Of a stretch of 64,000 nt of DNA, positions 47,690-60,756 are shown piece by piece. This DNA comes from Eleginops maclovinus. Lineage: Eukaryota; Chordata; Actinopteri; Perciformes; Eleginopidae. The stretch lies in the NCBI RefSeq assembly GCF_036324505.1, contig NC_086350.1, forward strand, positions 27,510,257 through 27,574,256, given 5' to 3'. Made by a program: the position numbers and the translations under genes. The first letter of the stretch is position 1. Each line of letters begins with the position of its first letter. A model generated the notes under the pieces. It searched no databases. It was not told the origin of the DNA and was given only the letters and a program-made list of their open reading frames with translations.

Positions 47690-48345
47690 CCTTTTTTAAA
47701 AGGAGGGCAATACGGAAGTCGCTCAAGCCTCCTTTGGGGTTTATCTCATGGCTGTATATCAGAGCTGGATCCAGCGTAGGAGGCGGGCCTCGTTCATTTC
47801 TACGAGAGCTGCTCATTAGCACATGAACAAAAAATGGCATGAAATTCTCGACAGCAAAACGTCACAAATTACCCATCATGCCTGGCTTTCGAGCATACCG
47901 CATGCGCAGCTGAGTTTCCCCTTAAGCCCCGCCCCCGAGCTCCCGCTCTCACCCCAGTAGAATGAATGGAGAGAGAAAATAAATCTGTATTCAGCTTTTA
48001 GCGCATTTTACAACTTTAAGGACCTAATGTTTTTAATAATGTCTATAAAAGGGTTCGTACTGGGTAGTTTATTTAGTTAAAAAAATTATCCACTGATTTA
48101 CAGACGTCTCTTTCCCAAAGTAAGTCAATGGGAAAAGTCTTTCTGGGCCGGGTGACGTCACAGACTGATATGGAAGTTGTAGTACCCAGAGTTTGGACAC
48201 AACGAATATTTTCCTCAGAGTCCGGAGCACTTGGGAGTTTGGTCTATCTGTGCAGGTTCCTGCCAGTTTGACACCGTCCAATGAGAGATGATGCTGCAGA
48301 GAATGACAACTCAGTCCGGCTTCCAATAGCTGTTTCCATGTTGGT
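47690..48345. repeat. Dispersed repeat with CRE-like GTGACGTCAC
   Basis: Contains TACAGACGTCTCTTTCCCAA, GTAAGTCAATGGGAAAAGTC and GGGTGACGTCACAGAC, a block I recall as widely repeated in teleost genomes, plus a GC-rich stretch (AAGCCCCGCCCCCGAGC). No gene is evident. Its boundaries are approximate. Confidence 0.5.
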
Positions 48346-50754
48346 GAGCCAGAACATTATGAACAAAATAACAAATTATTGACATAAACAATACAAATGG
48401 CTATTGGTATTACTTAGAGCTGTCAGATATAAGCTCGAGGGAGATTATAGCGCAAGCAAAGAGTGCGCAGATTGTCATTCAGGTAAGGAACAGGCCGTCC
48501 ATCTTGTTATTAGGCAGGATGAAATGATAGGAGAGCATTGGAATGATTGATTGCTTTCTGGCTATAGCGACCTCAGGGAATAAACTAAGTCTCAGAGAGG
48601 CTGAGACCGGGCCTGGTAACAAATGTCTGACACGCTATCCAAATATGAATTGCTGAGATCAAAGATGTGGTGAAAAAAAATGTAATTTAATGAAACATAC
48701 CTAAACAAACCAACCCAATGCGATCACAAAATAATATCTTATAATAATACAAACCATTAACCAAATATAAACTAGAACAAACCTAATTTATATTAAAACA
48801 AAATGCATCAACTGTGTAAGTTTCAAGGCTCCTACACTGGCTGTAAGAAGTATTTCCAAAAAACGGCAACATTATTTCCTTGCAACACATTAAATACCTA
48901 AACTTTAAGAATGAAAAGTTGGAAGCATTGCTTTTAAGTGTTTTGCAGTCGGATGAAAGGTATTATGTAGTGATCCTTGGGCTTTCTGCTCCTCTTAGCT
49001 AGCTTACATTAAGAACCAGCAACTTCAACATTGCACTTCCTACTATTTGAAGAGTTGGATAAAGGTCATACAGTATTCTTTGCCCCTTTGACATTTGCAG
49101 TGCCTTCTTTTTTTGCTTAGCTTTCAGTGAAAATGCCACGGTGTGTTTGGGCATTGTAACACTACAACGACCCGTGCCTGCTGTGCGCTGAAGATCACTC
49201 TTCAGTTTGAAGCTCAGAGTAAGTTTCCTCATGTGGCGCTGACAATGACTGCTCGAGTTTCCAGTCGCACGCAAGCCCTTGACATTAGCTGCGAGGGCAT
49301 CTAGAGAAGTCCTGCTGAGGCTTTTAAAATGCAGAGCTGTCTAGGTCCAACCTTTCTGTTAAAAACTCTTTTTACATTCCAGCAGAGTGAAGCACAGAGC
49401 AGTGAGGCACCCAGCCACGCTGAATCATGGTGTTATTTCTTGGAGCTCAATGCATGAAGGGGACACGGTGTTGGTGAAGGACATTGTGTTTGCCTTTGTT
49501 AAGTCCCTCCTTGCTCTAAGTGTTTGCTAAAAGGAAAGGCAACTATAATGTAAAATGACAAGGTGACCGTGAATGGCCTTCAGTCAATAAAATCTGCTCA
49601 TTAAAAACAGATTTCAACGCTTCTGGACAATAATATTCTATTTTTTTCGGTCCTCCCTGTCACAGCTCATCCCCCAGGCAGTTCTTCACTTCGCTGCTCT
49701 CCGTCTTCAGCTCTGATCAGCCATATAAAGGTAGGAGTATACTTCGGCTAAATTTTGGATTCCACAGATTTTCTGAAAGCCTACATATTTCCCCTCAGTA
49801 CCCAGAGCAGTTTGTTCTAACCGTTCAGGACAAAAAGACAAATGTCTTCTCGAATAGTCTCGTCACTTGTCCTGTCCTTTCTCATTCTGTTTTGCTCTGA
49901 TTCGTCTGCATGAGAGACAGCAGGGAATATCTGAAAGTCACTGCGGGTCAGTGGACTGGTACTCTGTGTGCGTGAGCATGTTGTGTTTGTGATTGTGTGT
50001 GAGACAGAGGGACAGGGAGCTGTGAGCTGGTGCAGAGGAAAGGCTCCAGGCAGAACCTTGTCCTCGGCTGAAACAAGCGGAAGGCGCTGTTCCCAAACTC
50101 TGAGTGTGACAGTGAAATAAGTCTCCACTGCATCGACTCAGAGGAAAGATGACCAATATTATTTACAGTCTTCACAAAATGTAAAAATTGACCTTCGTGT
50201 TTGGTAAAACTAGTTCATTGCTTGAAATTGGGTCAGGTTTGGGTGCCGCAGCTTAGTGGTAACCACATGACTAAGATGAAATGCAATAAGAGGATATTTT
50301 GTTGTTTTAGATATATAACTGTCACAATTATTAAAAGGTAAATCCAAAATGAAATGTCACCATATTTCCCAGCAGGCAATTCCTTAGTTGTCAGAACACA
50401 GCAACATCAGTAGCCTACAGGAAGTTTGAGTTGGGAATGGAACATGTTATTCAATAAGACTTTAATTTGAAGGGTTCAATGCTCTCATAACTCAGCGATT
50501 AATGACAAAAACTATTGAAATAAACAAAAATACTTTCAATGTTTGATGTGATTTACTTCCTATCAAAATCTTGGATGAGAATATAAATGCCACCCTGTTA
50601 TCAGACTGGAGTGACTGGTATAGGAAGCGAAGTAAATATTGAGAAATATATTGTGTATTGTATATTACATTATGGGATGTACACTATAATATAACAATTG
50701 TGTGTAAAGCCTCTTTGAGCACAGAGAAAAGCGCTGTATACATATGATGTGTAG

Positions 50755-50950
50755 GGAAGGCTGTGACGCAATGAGATAGTCCGCTGACTTTCAGATCAGG
50801 GGAGCACTGGTTCAATCCCCACTGCTGTCAGCATGTCATTGTGTCCCTGAGCAAGACACTTCACCCCAAACTGCTCCTGTGGGGATTGTCCACAGTATTG
50901 AATATATGTAAGTCGCTTAGGATCATCTAACAAGTGACATGTGATGTGAC
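50755..50950 (+). mobile_element. tRNA-derived SINE
   Basis: A tRNA-like head (GTGACGCAATGAGATAGTCC and B box GGTTCAATCCCC at about 50810) is followed by the body TGAGCAAGACACTTCACCC and the tail AAGTCGCTTAGGATCATC, the common teleost SINE layout. A reverse-strand tail fragment of this kind is at 55937-55990. Confidence 0.8.
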
Positions 50951-51060
50951 AACATTTCTCTGTGTTGGAATTCTACAGATACTGGAATGGCTGCCATACA
51001 TGTAGAGATTGAGATTTAAGAAACATTTGGAGTGGTCTCTTCATTTTTTCTGGAGCTGTA
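50951..51060. mobile_element. Right half of a Tc1-like MITE
   Basis: Nearly the same as the right part of 16047-16271 (CTCTGTGTTGGAATTC...CATACATGTAGAGAT), and it ends with GAGACCACT and TACAGCTCC read in reverse. The left half is absent; the SINE at 50755 abuts it. Confidence 0.75.
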
Positions 51061-53743
51061 TTTACAAATGATTGAGCCAATAACTGTACACATGAATATG
51101 CAGAGGTTATTAGGGTAGTCACTACGTAACTAAAGTAGAACTAAAGTATAAGTAGTAATAATAGTGATAATTATAGAAGTAATAAATGTGCACATTTCAA
51201 CCCTCTTTCCTCAATAGACTGTAGTTTACAATTACTTTACTATGGTTAAATGAGGTTTGCTTGGAGTATCATGCTTATCAGAACATTCTTCATGTTTATT
51301 TAGTATTGATCCTTCCCCTGGTATAAGACAAAGCTAAAACAAACACCATCTTAGTTTTCTCTTACTATACTGCATATTCAAAGACAACTGAACAAGACTT
51401 CACTAGTTTTTTGAGGTAAATCATTTTCCCAGTACGAACACTTGACTAGCCCTCATTTATATCATAAATACATTGCAAACAAAAACAAACTTTTAATTCC
51501 ATGCCTTTCAAAGGCCCTCCCTCAGTCTGGGCCCTGGGTAGTCAGTCCCACTTGTCCCCCCACTGCGACGCCCCTGAGTAGAGGTGTATATTGTATATCA
51601 ATGGCACATGTGTCAGTTTTGCAAAATCATTTCCGATGTTGTTGTAATGTTTTAAAATGATTAACTTCCTTTCAAAAGGTTAAATAAGAAAATTGATGAT
51701 GCTCTGTTGCTTTGATTGGTATGGAGAGGGAAGACCAAATATTGAGAACTACATTGTGTATTTCAATAAAGCCTTGTGATAATATTAACATCCTTAAATC
51801 CTTATATTTGAATCACAATTACATAAGTTATCCAAAGCCACTTCATTCCATTTAAGTCCTGATTTTTATAAATCTGCAGACATGAAATATGTATCTACTC
51901 AGAGAATGAGTGTACGGTCTGTGTAACACATCACGCCATTGTTCTAATAAGTATTCAGTATTCATCGCAGAGTGCTTAGTGTTCCTGCTCCGCTGCACAG
52001 CGACAGAGAGGGTCAGGGCGCCACCGCTCATATTAAATCATTTAGATAATGGGGGGGGGGCTGACACAGATGACCTCAGCAGTAAAGATAGCATGAGAGA
52101 GAGGATGTGACTAGACAGTCAATACACAACGCCAACACATACACTTACGTCTACATAAGCAGCCTTCTCACACGTCCAGAGGGTTTCATATATTATTCAT
52201 TTCTGGTTCTTGGACACATTTCCCACTTGTCTCTGAGGGGGCTTTATTCAGAATTGGGACAAGCTGGGACAGCTTTTGACCTCAGCTCATGAATATGTGT
52301 CGATGTCTTAAATGTGACTGAAGATTAATTTATTAAACGGCGGAGTAATACCAGATAGAAAGAGGACACTTATTGTGTCACATTGTGCTTTTTACTGCCC
52401 GTGTTTTGAGACGAGAAGGATATTTAGTCTGTGTATAATGAAGATTCTCCAGAGTCATACGGACGTGTGTTTGGAAAGATATGGAGTTGTTGATTTGATT
52501 TTATGTAGTGTTTCATTGCTGTGCAGCAGCTAGTTTCTGATGATGAACTGAGGCTGCGTGACAGGAACAGTGTGGGGGATATTATATTTCCATTAGTCTA
52601 GCAGTGGCATGTGTCAGTTTTGCAACATCACTGCATAATATCAGGTGTGAAAGCAGAAACCTCAGAGACATATTTATCAAAACCTGAATCAACCAAAATA
52701 AACAAATTGCATTTCTTTCGCTATTAGAAATAAAAATAACTAAAATACTGTGATTTGAGGGATTAGGGTCCTAAATACTTTAATAAAGTGCATCCTGTTC
52801 TTTCCAATAACGGTAAAAGAGGTCTTTCATATGATAAGGTACTCTTTCACAGAACTAGGAGAACTTAGGAGTGTATAGACTTGGACCTGATTGTAAGAGT
52901 CTTGTTGACCCATAAGAACCCGGACCCATTACTTAGAACACATTTCTGACATTATTTTTCCCCTAGTGTCACATCTCTGAAAAAGTAACATATATGTCAC
53001 ATTGGGCGTTAAAGGTAAAGTTATTCTTTATATATTTTTGTCATAGTTTAATAAATTAAGATGTTTTTTTGTTTAAAATTGTGTTAATATTCTTTGATTT
53101 AACAATATATATGAATATATGAATGTAATACATAAATTAACTGAGCAGATCATAATCATATTCCTTATTGTCTCAAATATGTGACTAGATTTTATGAGAC
53201 ATTTTCAGGTTAATATCCCGATGTGACAATAATGTGTTTCATATCAATTTGATCAACAAATATTTTTACAACAGGTTAGATGTAATAAAGGATTTGTTTT
53301 GTAAGCATTATAAATCTCAAACGGCTTGAATCTTTCCTTTAGCAACAAAAAACAAGCTTTTGAAATGTTGCTTGTCACATATGTTAGCCTGGCATGCAGA
53401 CATCTTGGACATGTTGTTATGGCAACACAAAACAACATGACCTGGCCCATGACCCACAATGATGTGAGTATGTGTCACTAAGGGACTTCATGAGTTAAAA
53501 TCAAGGGTAAAGCTGTATGAGGAACTTTCCAGAACATTTAAATGTCCTGTAAAATCTGTGTCAGCGTGAGGTCTTATGGGTTAAACATATTTTTCATTAA
53601 GAGCTCAACTAAGAAATATCCGTTTTGACGAATATACAATTTTAAGGTTATGCATTAAACAGAAAGCTCAACAAGACAGGAGCCTCGTTAACCGTCTTCA
53701 ACCCAGGCCGCCCAGAAAGAGCGCCATCCAGTAGGTGACGACA

Positions 53744-53859
53744 ATGCTCCAAATGGTTGCGACTCGCCAAGAACAACAGCCCCATTCTGACAGCTCTGAC
53801 AGTTCTAGATCTTTTCCTGCACCAGAGAGAAGGAGAGCAGCATTACTGATTAAATTCTG
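53744..53859 (+). pseudogene. Possible first exon of a plus-strand gene remnant
   Basis: ATG followed by 38 open codons (MLQMVATRQEQQPHSDSSDS, then SRSFPAPERRRAALLIKF) up to a strong donor TG|GTAAGT. It lies upstream of the two exons at 55114 and 56125 on the same strand. It leaves two bases, whereas the 55114 exon needs one, so direct joining gives a stop. Either another exon lies between, or this exon is unrelated. Confidence 0.35.
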
Positions 53860-55113
53860 GTAAGTGAAAATATTTAATTATGCTGCTGTATTTCGTAGCA
53901 TAGGGCCTACTGTTATTTCCATGCCAGATATGTTGTCGTCTTACCAGCTATTTCTCTGCAAACGTACTTGGCCACATTACATGATGTCAACGTTGGTAAA
54001 TGTTACGTAAGTTGACTTATTTTACCATTAATTAGCTAGTTATTAGCTAGCTAATGTTAACGGTTAAGCTTCGAACATACCTCGAGACAGTGTCATAAGA
54101 CAAAGACCAGAGACGTTAACTTAGTTGCTAATAATATTAACAACTAAGTGAACTAGCTAGCTACATGTAAAGGGGCTGGCTATTATATATGACTATGTTA
54201 AAGTTTGATTGAGGTATCATGAACCTATATACACATTTTATGAACAAATAGCAGGTGCATCCATAGACGTTTTTTACTCATTACTCAAAGTTCTGTCCAC
54301 CATGACACAGAGCATTGTAAAGTATTGTATCTTCAAAACGGTTAATCTATCTAACTATATCTCAATTCTCAATGTTTTGTCTGCAACTCTACTTCAGTCT
54401 CTCTTCGTCTCTCTCGATCTCCCGCCGTCACTCTTCGTCTCTCTTCGTTTTGCTTCGGCTCGCTTCGTATAGCGCCGTTTACCTAAATACCCCTCCCCCT
54501 CCTTGGTAAATGCATCCTGTTGAGCACGGTCTAATTTACAGCGTCTTTTTCCGCTCCGAAGATATTAAAATATGCGCTTCCATTTTTCAAACTTTTGAGC
54601 GCTTTATAAAAATATTTTTGTATAAACTTTAAACCATCGTATCTACCTGTTTAACCTTTTCTGGGTTTGAATGAAACAAAAACTGTCATATAGAGTTTCA
54701 AGCCAGTAGTACTGAAGCAGCCGGGAATGTTGTGCGGACTGTTGTTTTCATGCAGCGCCGGCTTGAACATTTCATGTGATCTGATCACGCCGGCGTGACA
54801 GTCGACTCTTAAGGGTTGATATGGTTTACACACTAATTGACTGATATTGTAATCATTTTTTGATCGACTGATATGTAAGGGTCCAGCCCTACCTTCACGC
54901 CAAACTATGCTCTTTTTTCATGTCTCTACTGTCTAATGCATCCTTAACCATTTACCACCCAAACACCCATGTACGTATATAACCTTCCCATGCATTCATT
55001 CCTACGTACACTAACTTTCAATCCCACATCGCAACAAACCATGGCACACTCATACTGATTGAATGGATGAAATGAACAATTCATATTAATTATTGTCACT
55101 TTCTTCATGCAAG

Positions 55114-55205
55114 ATACTGACGCCACTACAAAGAGGGAGATTGCTCTGAAATGTCTCATCCTCAACTTGGGAGAGTCGGTGGAGGTCCTGATCAAAGAAT
55201 TCCTG
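55114..55205 (+). pseudogene. Exon of a teleost multicopy uncharacterised protein family
   Basis: Acceptor tcttcatgcaag, donor gtaagg, 92 bp (2 + 30 codons), encoding TDATTKREIALKCLILNLGE and SVEVLIKEFL. It joins the exon at 56125 in phase 0. The (R/K)xxALxxLxxxLxExxxxLIKEFL pattern is what I recall preceding the C-terminal domain of a large family of unnamed teleost proteins (some annotated SAMD3-like). No ATG is in this exon. Confidence 0.6.
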
Positions 55206-56124
55206 GTAAGGCAAGATTACTGTAGAGGTGTTAACATGCAAGCTAAGGCTGTCCACTTTATATGATGTGTGTCACATTTTACATAACATTTTAGTGAAGG
55301 ATATTAGTGAATTTGAATTGCTTGCTCATAAATACATGTTTATTTATAAATGCTACCATAAAAGGGTTTCAAACTGAAGAGAAGTGAGCTTCATGGCAGA
55401 GTTAAAGGTGAGCTAAAAACATAAGAAAGGAACTGCATTCTGCAACTTTATTCACAGTGAACACTAACTACACATTCCAGAGTTGTTAGGGGAGGCAGAG
55501 AGGCCCGAGAGAGGGACCGTAGAAGATAGTGAAGAGAGGCCCCTGGGTGCTTCACAAATGACAGGAGAGTTATGGCAAGGGTATGGAGGATCAGGAGACA
55601 GGATCCAGAACCGGAACCCATGGATCCAGGAGGCAGGACTTCTGCTCGTCCTCCAACCATAAACCAACATGAACCACACTCATAAATATAAATTTAAAAT
55701 ATCATAAGGGACAGCCCCTTTTCTTTCACAAAGTATAAATATTGTGTGATGTCACATGTCGGGGCTCTGGGTGAAATGAAAGACAGTACCTGCTTGCAGT
55801 CTGTGGCTCACAAAACCCAGAAACCTCAATATTGAGTATGTATATCTTCATCACAACTGAAAATAAATCAGCTTTATTATAACCTTACTACTTCGTTTGG
55901 ACTCCTTGCTTCGTAGAGAAATTCAAGAACACAACATTATTTATCAGGTGCTCTTGTCCAGAGTGACTTACAACAAGTGTGATAGGAGTGCAAGTCAAAT
56001 TCAAAAATCACCGACACAGCGAGTAAGCAATAGGCAGTAGTAGACAATAACTACAGACAAGCGCCAAAGCAAAAGTTAGGCTATTCATCTGGGGGAAACC
56101 CAAGCTATATTGATTCTTTTCCAG

Positions 56125-56403
56125 GTGTCAGAGAAGGAACCCAAAGATATTGGCATCACACTTGAGGGAAAAGAGGTTGTGAATAAGTTGTCGTCTGTCG
56201 CAAATGCTGGTGCCATTCTCCTGGGCTTCCTTTTTGCTCTCAATCTGGAATATCCCAAGAGATTGAAATTGACATTTGAATATATCCAGAAAGTCTTTAT
56301 GGAGCTGGACCTGAAAGGCATGCCTACCAATGTCAAGAAGCTCTATGACCAGCTCTACGATAGAGCTTATTCAGGTTTCCCACACGTCCAAGTTTTCCAG
56401 TGA
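56125..56403 (+). pseudogene. Last exon of the same family: C-terminal domain
   Basis: Acceptor ttcttttccag; 92 codons and a TGA stop. It reads VSEKEPKDIGITLEGKEVVN, KLSSVANAGAILLGFLFALN, LEYPKRLKLTFEYIQKVFME and LDLKGMPTNVKKLYDQLYDR, then 12 more. The ILLGFLFALNLxYPKxLKxTFExIQKVxMELD core is the hallmark of that family's C-terminus. A polyadenylation signal AATAAA follows 17 bp after the stop. The frame is clean, yet the rest of the usual protein (several hundred residues) is not visible, so I treat it as a fragment; a short novel transcript cannot be excluded. It lies antisense inside the large GALNT18-like intron. Confidence 0.62.
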
Positions 56404-56420
56404 TGGAAAATGATAAACAA

Positions 56421-56426
56421 AATAAA
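56421..56426 (+). terminator. Polyadenylation signal AATAAA
   Basis: AATAAA 17 bp after the stop codon of the exon ending at 56403, with no second copy close by. Confidence 0.6.
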
Positions 56427-58184
56427 AAGTCACAGAAAACGTATGTGACTGTCCTGGAGAATGAAGAGGTTACACTGTTGTGTGACTAGTTATGGTTTGT
56501 CATACTGAAGTAGAACTGTTTGAAAATATAAAAACTGTCTGAGCAATTACCCTTGTGGCTGGTCAAGTAAGCAACTGTTTTTCATTTGGTTTCAAAGGTC
56601 AATAATATGTTCGGCTGCCAGCTCTTCAAAGTTCCAAATCTGACCCTTGAGAATTTAGCTTACTGGCTAACATAAGAGTTGATTGACATTCCACAATTTT
56701 ATCAAAATCTGTAGAATGTCTTCATGTGTGGTCAGCTCAACGTTAACCCCACTTGAAGATGTAACATTTCAGTACATTTGGGATTCCAAAGTTAATGTTA
56801 TTGGAGTTGTACAATGTTAAGGTAAATCAGGGTGTCTGTGGAAGACTTAGGCTGTGATTTAAAGCATGCAAAACATAACTAATTTAAGGAAGAGGGCTTC
56901 AAAATACAGCAAAATTCAAATTGTGTAAATTGTATTACCCATAAAGGTAAGATTTAAAAAATAATTATAGTTTAGGTATTTTTCTCTATGTAAACTAATG
57001 ATGGTCATAGTTTGCATGCTTATATCATATGTCTGAAAGAGATTTCATTTTCAAAAGGAACGGTCACTCTTTAGTGTGAATATTTTTCATTTAGTTTCTT
57101 AAAGGTTTTGATATGAGGCTTACAATCAGACCATTGAATGTTTTCTGGAAAGAATTACCTTTCATTGTTATGCCTCTAACCCGTGAAGGATGAACTGATT
57201 AAAATGTGGAGGTGAAAGGGCAACGTGAGTGTGACCTCAAAAACATGTGGAGGCATACTGTAACTGCGGTGCGGTTTTTCTATGTTTTATTTTATTATTT
57301 TAAATGGTTACATTTTATTTGAATCAAGCAGATACCCTGTAAATAAGGTTGTTTTAAGTAATAAAACCATTATTAATTATCACAACGTGTAATGAGAATT
57401 ATTGATGTACTCTTTGGATTAGATTAAACATTTAGTTTATGTTCCTTAAATGAAAAAAAATATTAGTTAACAAAATCTCTATTTTTGATTGAAGAAAACA
57501 AAACATTTTTAGTCAATTGTATTTTTTAAATGAGAAACAACGGTTTGATCAAATCTATATTTTTTTGTGTAGATTAAATATAGAATTTAAATGAATTGAC
57601 TTCCTTCAACAAGAAAAATATAATCTTATATAATAGTTTCCATTGACGAATGAAATATTGTTTGAGGGAAGTTATTTATTTTTCATTGGCTCAAGCTATA
57701 AAGTATAGATGTGAACTATTATCCTACATTTTTTTAAGTGGTTGAACGAAATACTTCTATCAGTGTAAGTGGGTACAGCAAATGAACTATCAAAAAGCTT
57801 CAGTGCAACCAGCAACTAATAAAATCATGTTCTATCAACTTAAATCATTTAAGTTTTTGTAGTTGTAACAACTGATTTTGCTACAAGCAGATACTCTTCC
57901 ATCACAGAGGATTCTCAACCTCCTCCCTTAGGAAACCTGGATCCAGACTGGGTCAGACATACCTCTCTGAGCTCTAGTTAAAGGAAGCATAAAGACTACC
58001 CTCACACACCTAACACACATTAAACTGAGGCAACACACTGCACTGCTGTCTCTCCTGGTTTCCATCTGCACACGTTCATACTCTCGCAGCGTTATGAAAT
58101 GTCTGGCATTGACATGCTCCCACCCCCACATCTCACTGAATTAATTAAGACAACTCTCATAGCAAGTGATGCGCAACATAGAAT

Positions 58185-58185
<1 letters not shown>

Positions 58186-58218
<33 letters not shown>
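58186..58218. repeat. Short (GT)n followed by G9
   Basis: GT run ending in a G-only stretch at 58218-58226. Confidence 0.95.
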
Positions 58219-58220
<2 letters not shown>

Positions 58221-58437
58221 GGGGGGCAACATTACAGGCTCTGTGATGGGAAATGAGACCTTCCACATCTGTAGACTCAAACACTGCCCCCCCACTCCCA
58301 CAGCGGTCCTGACAGGCTGCTGCTGCACTGATGATCCCAGTCCCAGCAGCATCAGCCAGACGGAGTGTGTCTACAGGAGCTACAACCTGGTTCCCCCCTG
58401 TCCAGGAGTTATTAGACCAGTAAATTATAATAGTCTA

Positions 58438-58605
58438 CACTGAAAACTGAAACGTTGATTTTAATTAAATGTATAATGTCGAGAAATTTCACAACTGTAT
58501 TAGGTTAGTTGAAAGAAATAATATTAAGATGAACCTATTATTATTGCTTTCACCTAACCTAATACAGTTATGTAAGTTAAAGTCAGCGTTTGAGTTTTTT
58601 CAGTG
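58438..58605. mobile_element. Foldback MITE
   Basis: Ends CACTGAAAA and TTTTTCAGTG, with TA just outside the left end and TA three bases outside the right. Imperfect arms (AAACGTTGATTTTAATT and AAACGCTGACTTTAACTT) lead to a perfect inner 16-bp inverted pair, AACTGTATTAGGTTAG at 58493-58508 and its complement at 58554-58569. No coding capacity. Confidence 0.75.
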
Positions 58606-59208
58606 TGTAACATCCGGAAATGCGTCAAGAAGATGAACCAGGGATCATTTCCCATGTTTATAGCTAAGTAATATTACCTATTTATAGACATAGAGGTCAG
58701 GGGATGCTTGGCATATTCTAGTAGTTTAATCATTGATGGAAACAAGAAGACTGATTATGTGAACCAGCTGTAATGCTGTATTAATCAATATTGTTTTTTA
58801 TTATTAACAAGATAAATCACCGCCATTCTTTTTTCTATTTTTTTAATGTACTGTTGACCATTTAGTCTTGATTTAGCTAATTATTTAGATTCTCTGATGC
58901 ACAAACTTTGCTCTGATCCAGAATGTTACAGCCGCAGCAGGCAGTTCAAATACAGACGTGATAAGTCCACTGAATGCTCAGTCTGAACATCAGAAGTGTG
59001 GAGCATTTAGCAGCTAATGATATCCCTGTATTATACTCTAAATGTTATTAAATGTCAGATTATGGAAAGGAATGATAAAGACCATGCTGATGTATAGGTT
59101 GACTTCTCCAATTTTGTATTATTTCAATTTGTTATTGGTTCTGATATACAACCATGATTAAATATTAATATCTCAAGCATACCTTTCTCAAAAAAAAAAG
59201 CCTTCTTA

Positions 59209-59772
59209 TGGTGCGTTCACACCAGACACGATGCCATTTTTGGGCGCGGGGTGATTACATGCAAAGTCAATGTTAAGACGCGGAGAGAAGCAAATTTGAT
59301 CGTTAGCCGTTAGCACACAGAGCCCCCAGAGCCCCCAGCTCCTCATATCTGTTCAGGAACTGGATAAAAGTTATACATGTACAAACCACAGACTGTCTTT
59401 ATTTATGTCTGCATGACGTTGTTGTGAGTGTGGACAGAGCAGCTACAATGGTAGCTTAGCCTGATCGATCTGATCTTGACTTAGAAAACAAGCATTTTAA
59501 AAGTGTTTGCCTGCCGTCTTTTCTGCACACTCGTCAAAGCCTTAACTCTTGCCTTTTACTATTTGGTATCAGTATGTAGTTATTTCAGCATTATTATTAA
59601 ATATGCATTACAATTAAACCAGGGTAAAATATGTTAATTTTGTGACCATAGCATTTGAATGATGCGCGTAAACCCAACAGAAAGACGCGGTGAAACTCGA
59701 GTGATTAGAGCGATGAGATCAGAGAGATTAGAGCAAACAAACAATCGCATAGCGTCCGGTATGAACGCACCA
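59209..59772. mobile_element. Harbinger-type MITE
   Basis: Ends TGGTGCGTTCACACC and the reverse complement of TGGTGCGTTCATACC, flanked by TTA on both sides (59206-59208 and 59773-59775). 564 bp with no transposase. GACGCGG-type blocks lie near both ends. The TTA duplication is shared with the element at 40889-45338, but the TIRs differ. Confidence 0.85.
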
Positions 59773-60401
59773 TTATTCTTAGTTTCACTCAAAGTTCTTT
59801 ACTTTCGAGAACATGCCAATGGAATGACTGCACTGCCGGAATGAATAACAGTCCTACTTATTGAAGTAAAAGCCTGACACAACAATGTTATCACATGTAA
59901 TTTAGCTGATGCTTTAACTGAAACGGTCCAACAGTTTTAAATGCTTACTGCCTTACGTGGTTCAGTATCTCCTCAGGGCCACTTCAACATGTTCACTGCA
60001 TTACCCCCCCTGAGCCACAGCCGTCCAACATGCATGGCTGAAAGTATTGCTGATGTGCTCTGGACTTTCTGTAACCTTTAAGCGACTTGCTTCTCAGAGT
60101 GAACTCAGTCAGCTGTGCTCTCAGGAATAACTCTCCTCTCTTGAACGCCCCCAAGTCAGTTTCTATAATGTAACCCCATGTGAAGCTACATAATGTGTAA
60201 ATGTGTGAAGTCATTGTAACACAACTGCCCGTCAAAATAGGTGCAGGTCTGTGACAAAGAGAACTACTTTAGTATTAGAGCTAGCATGAATGCTCGAGAC
60301 CTGTGTTCGTGTCCAGTGTGACTCCCAACGTTTAAATGGGCAATCACATATAAATGTATTGGAAAATGATTTGATTGCTATTAACTTATATAAACCCATG
60401 T

Positions 60402-60551
60402 TAAACTGTTATTACACCCATAGTACACATTAAAACTCCCCAATTTCACACTTATTACACCAATATTAATCTGTTTTTACATCCATGTAACACCAATATT
60501 ACACCCATATTACACCTTAATTACACAATCATCACACCCACATTGCACATG
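60402..60551. repeat. Degenerate short tandem repeat (TTACACCAATATTACACCCAT-like)
   Basis: Seven or eight decayed units built on TATTACACC(C/A)AT. Confidence 0.7.
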
Positions 60552-60756
60552 AACACAGTCTTTAAAAGGATTGTATCCCACGTCAGCTGCCAGCATTTTG
60601 ACTTGTTCCTCACTCGTAGTTACTGAAGGTCAACCATGATCTTTTTTTCTATTCTTCAATTTTATTCCACAACTCTCTAGTTGCAATTTGAACTGAAAAC
60701 AAATTTGACTGAGTGTTTTATACAGTGAGTAAATGCGTTACATACGAAGTTACATG

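Noticed and set aside
50790..50825. Functional tRNA genes at the B-box-like sequences (also at 23843, 61084)
   Set aside because: Each lacks a full cloverleaf and acceptor stem and is followed by a SINE body or tail; they are SINE heads.
54396..54480. CTTCG/TCTCT-rich stretch as a coding exon
   Set aside because: It is a degenerate simple repeat; the open frame there has no splice sites of matching phase to the exons at 55114 and 56125.
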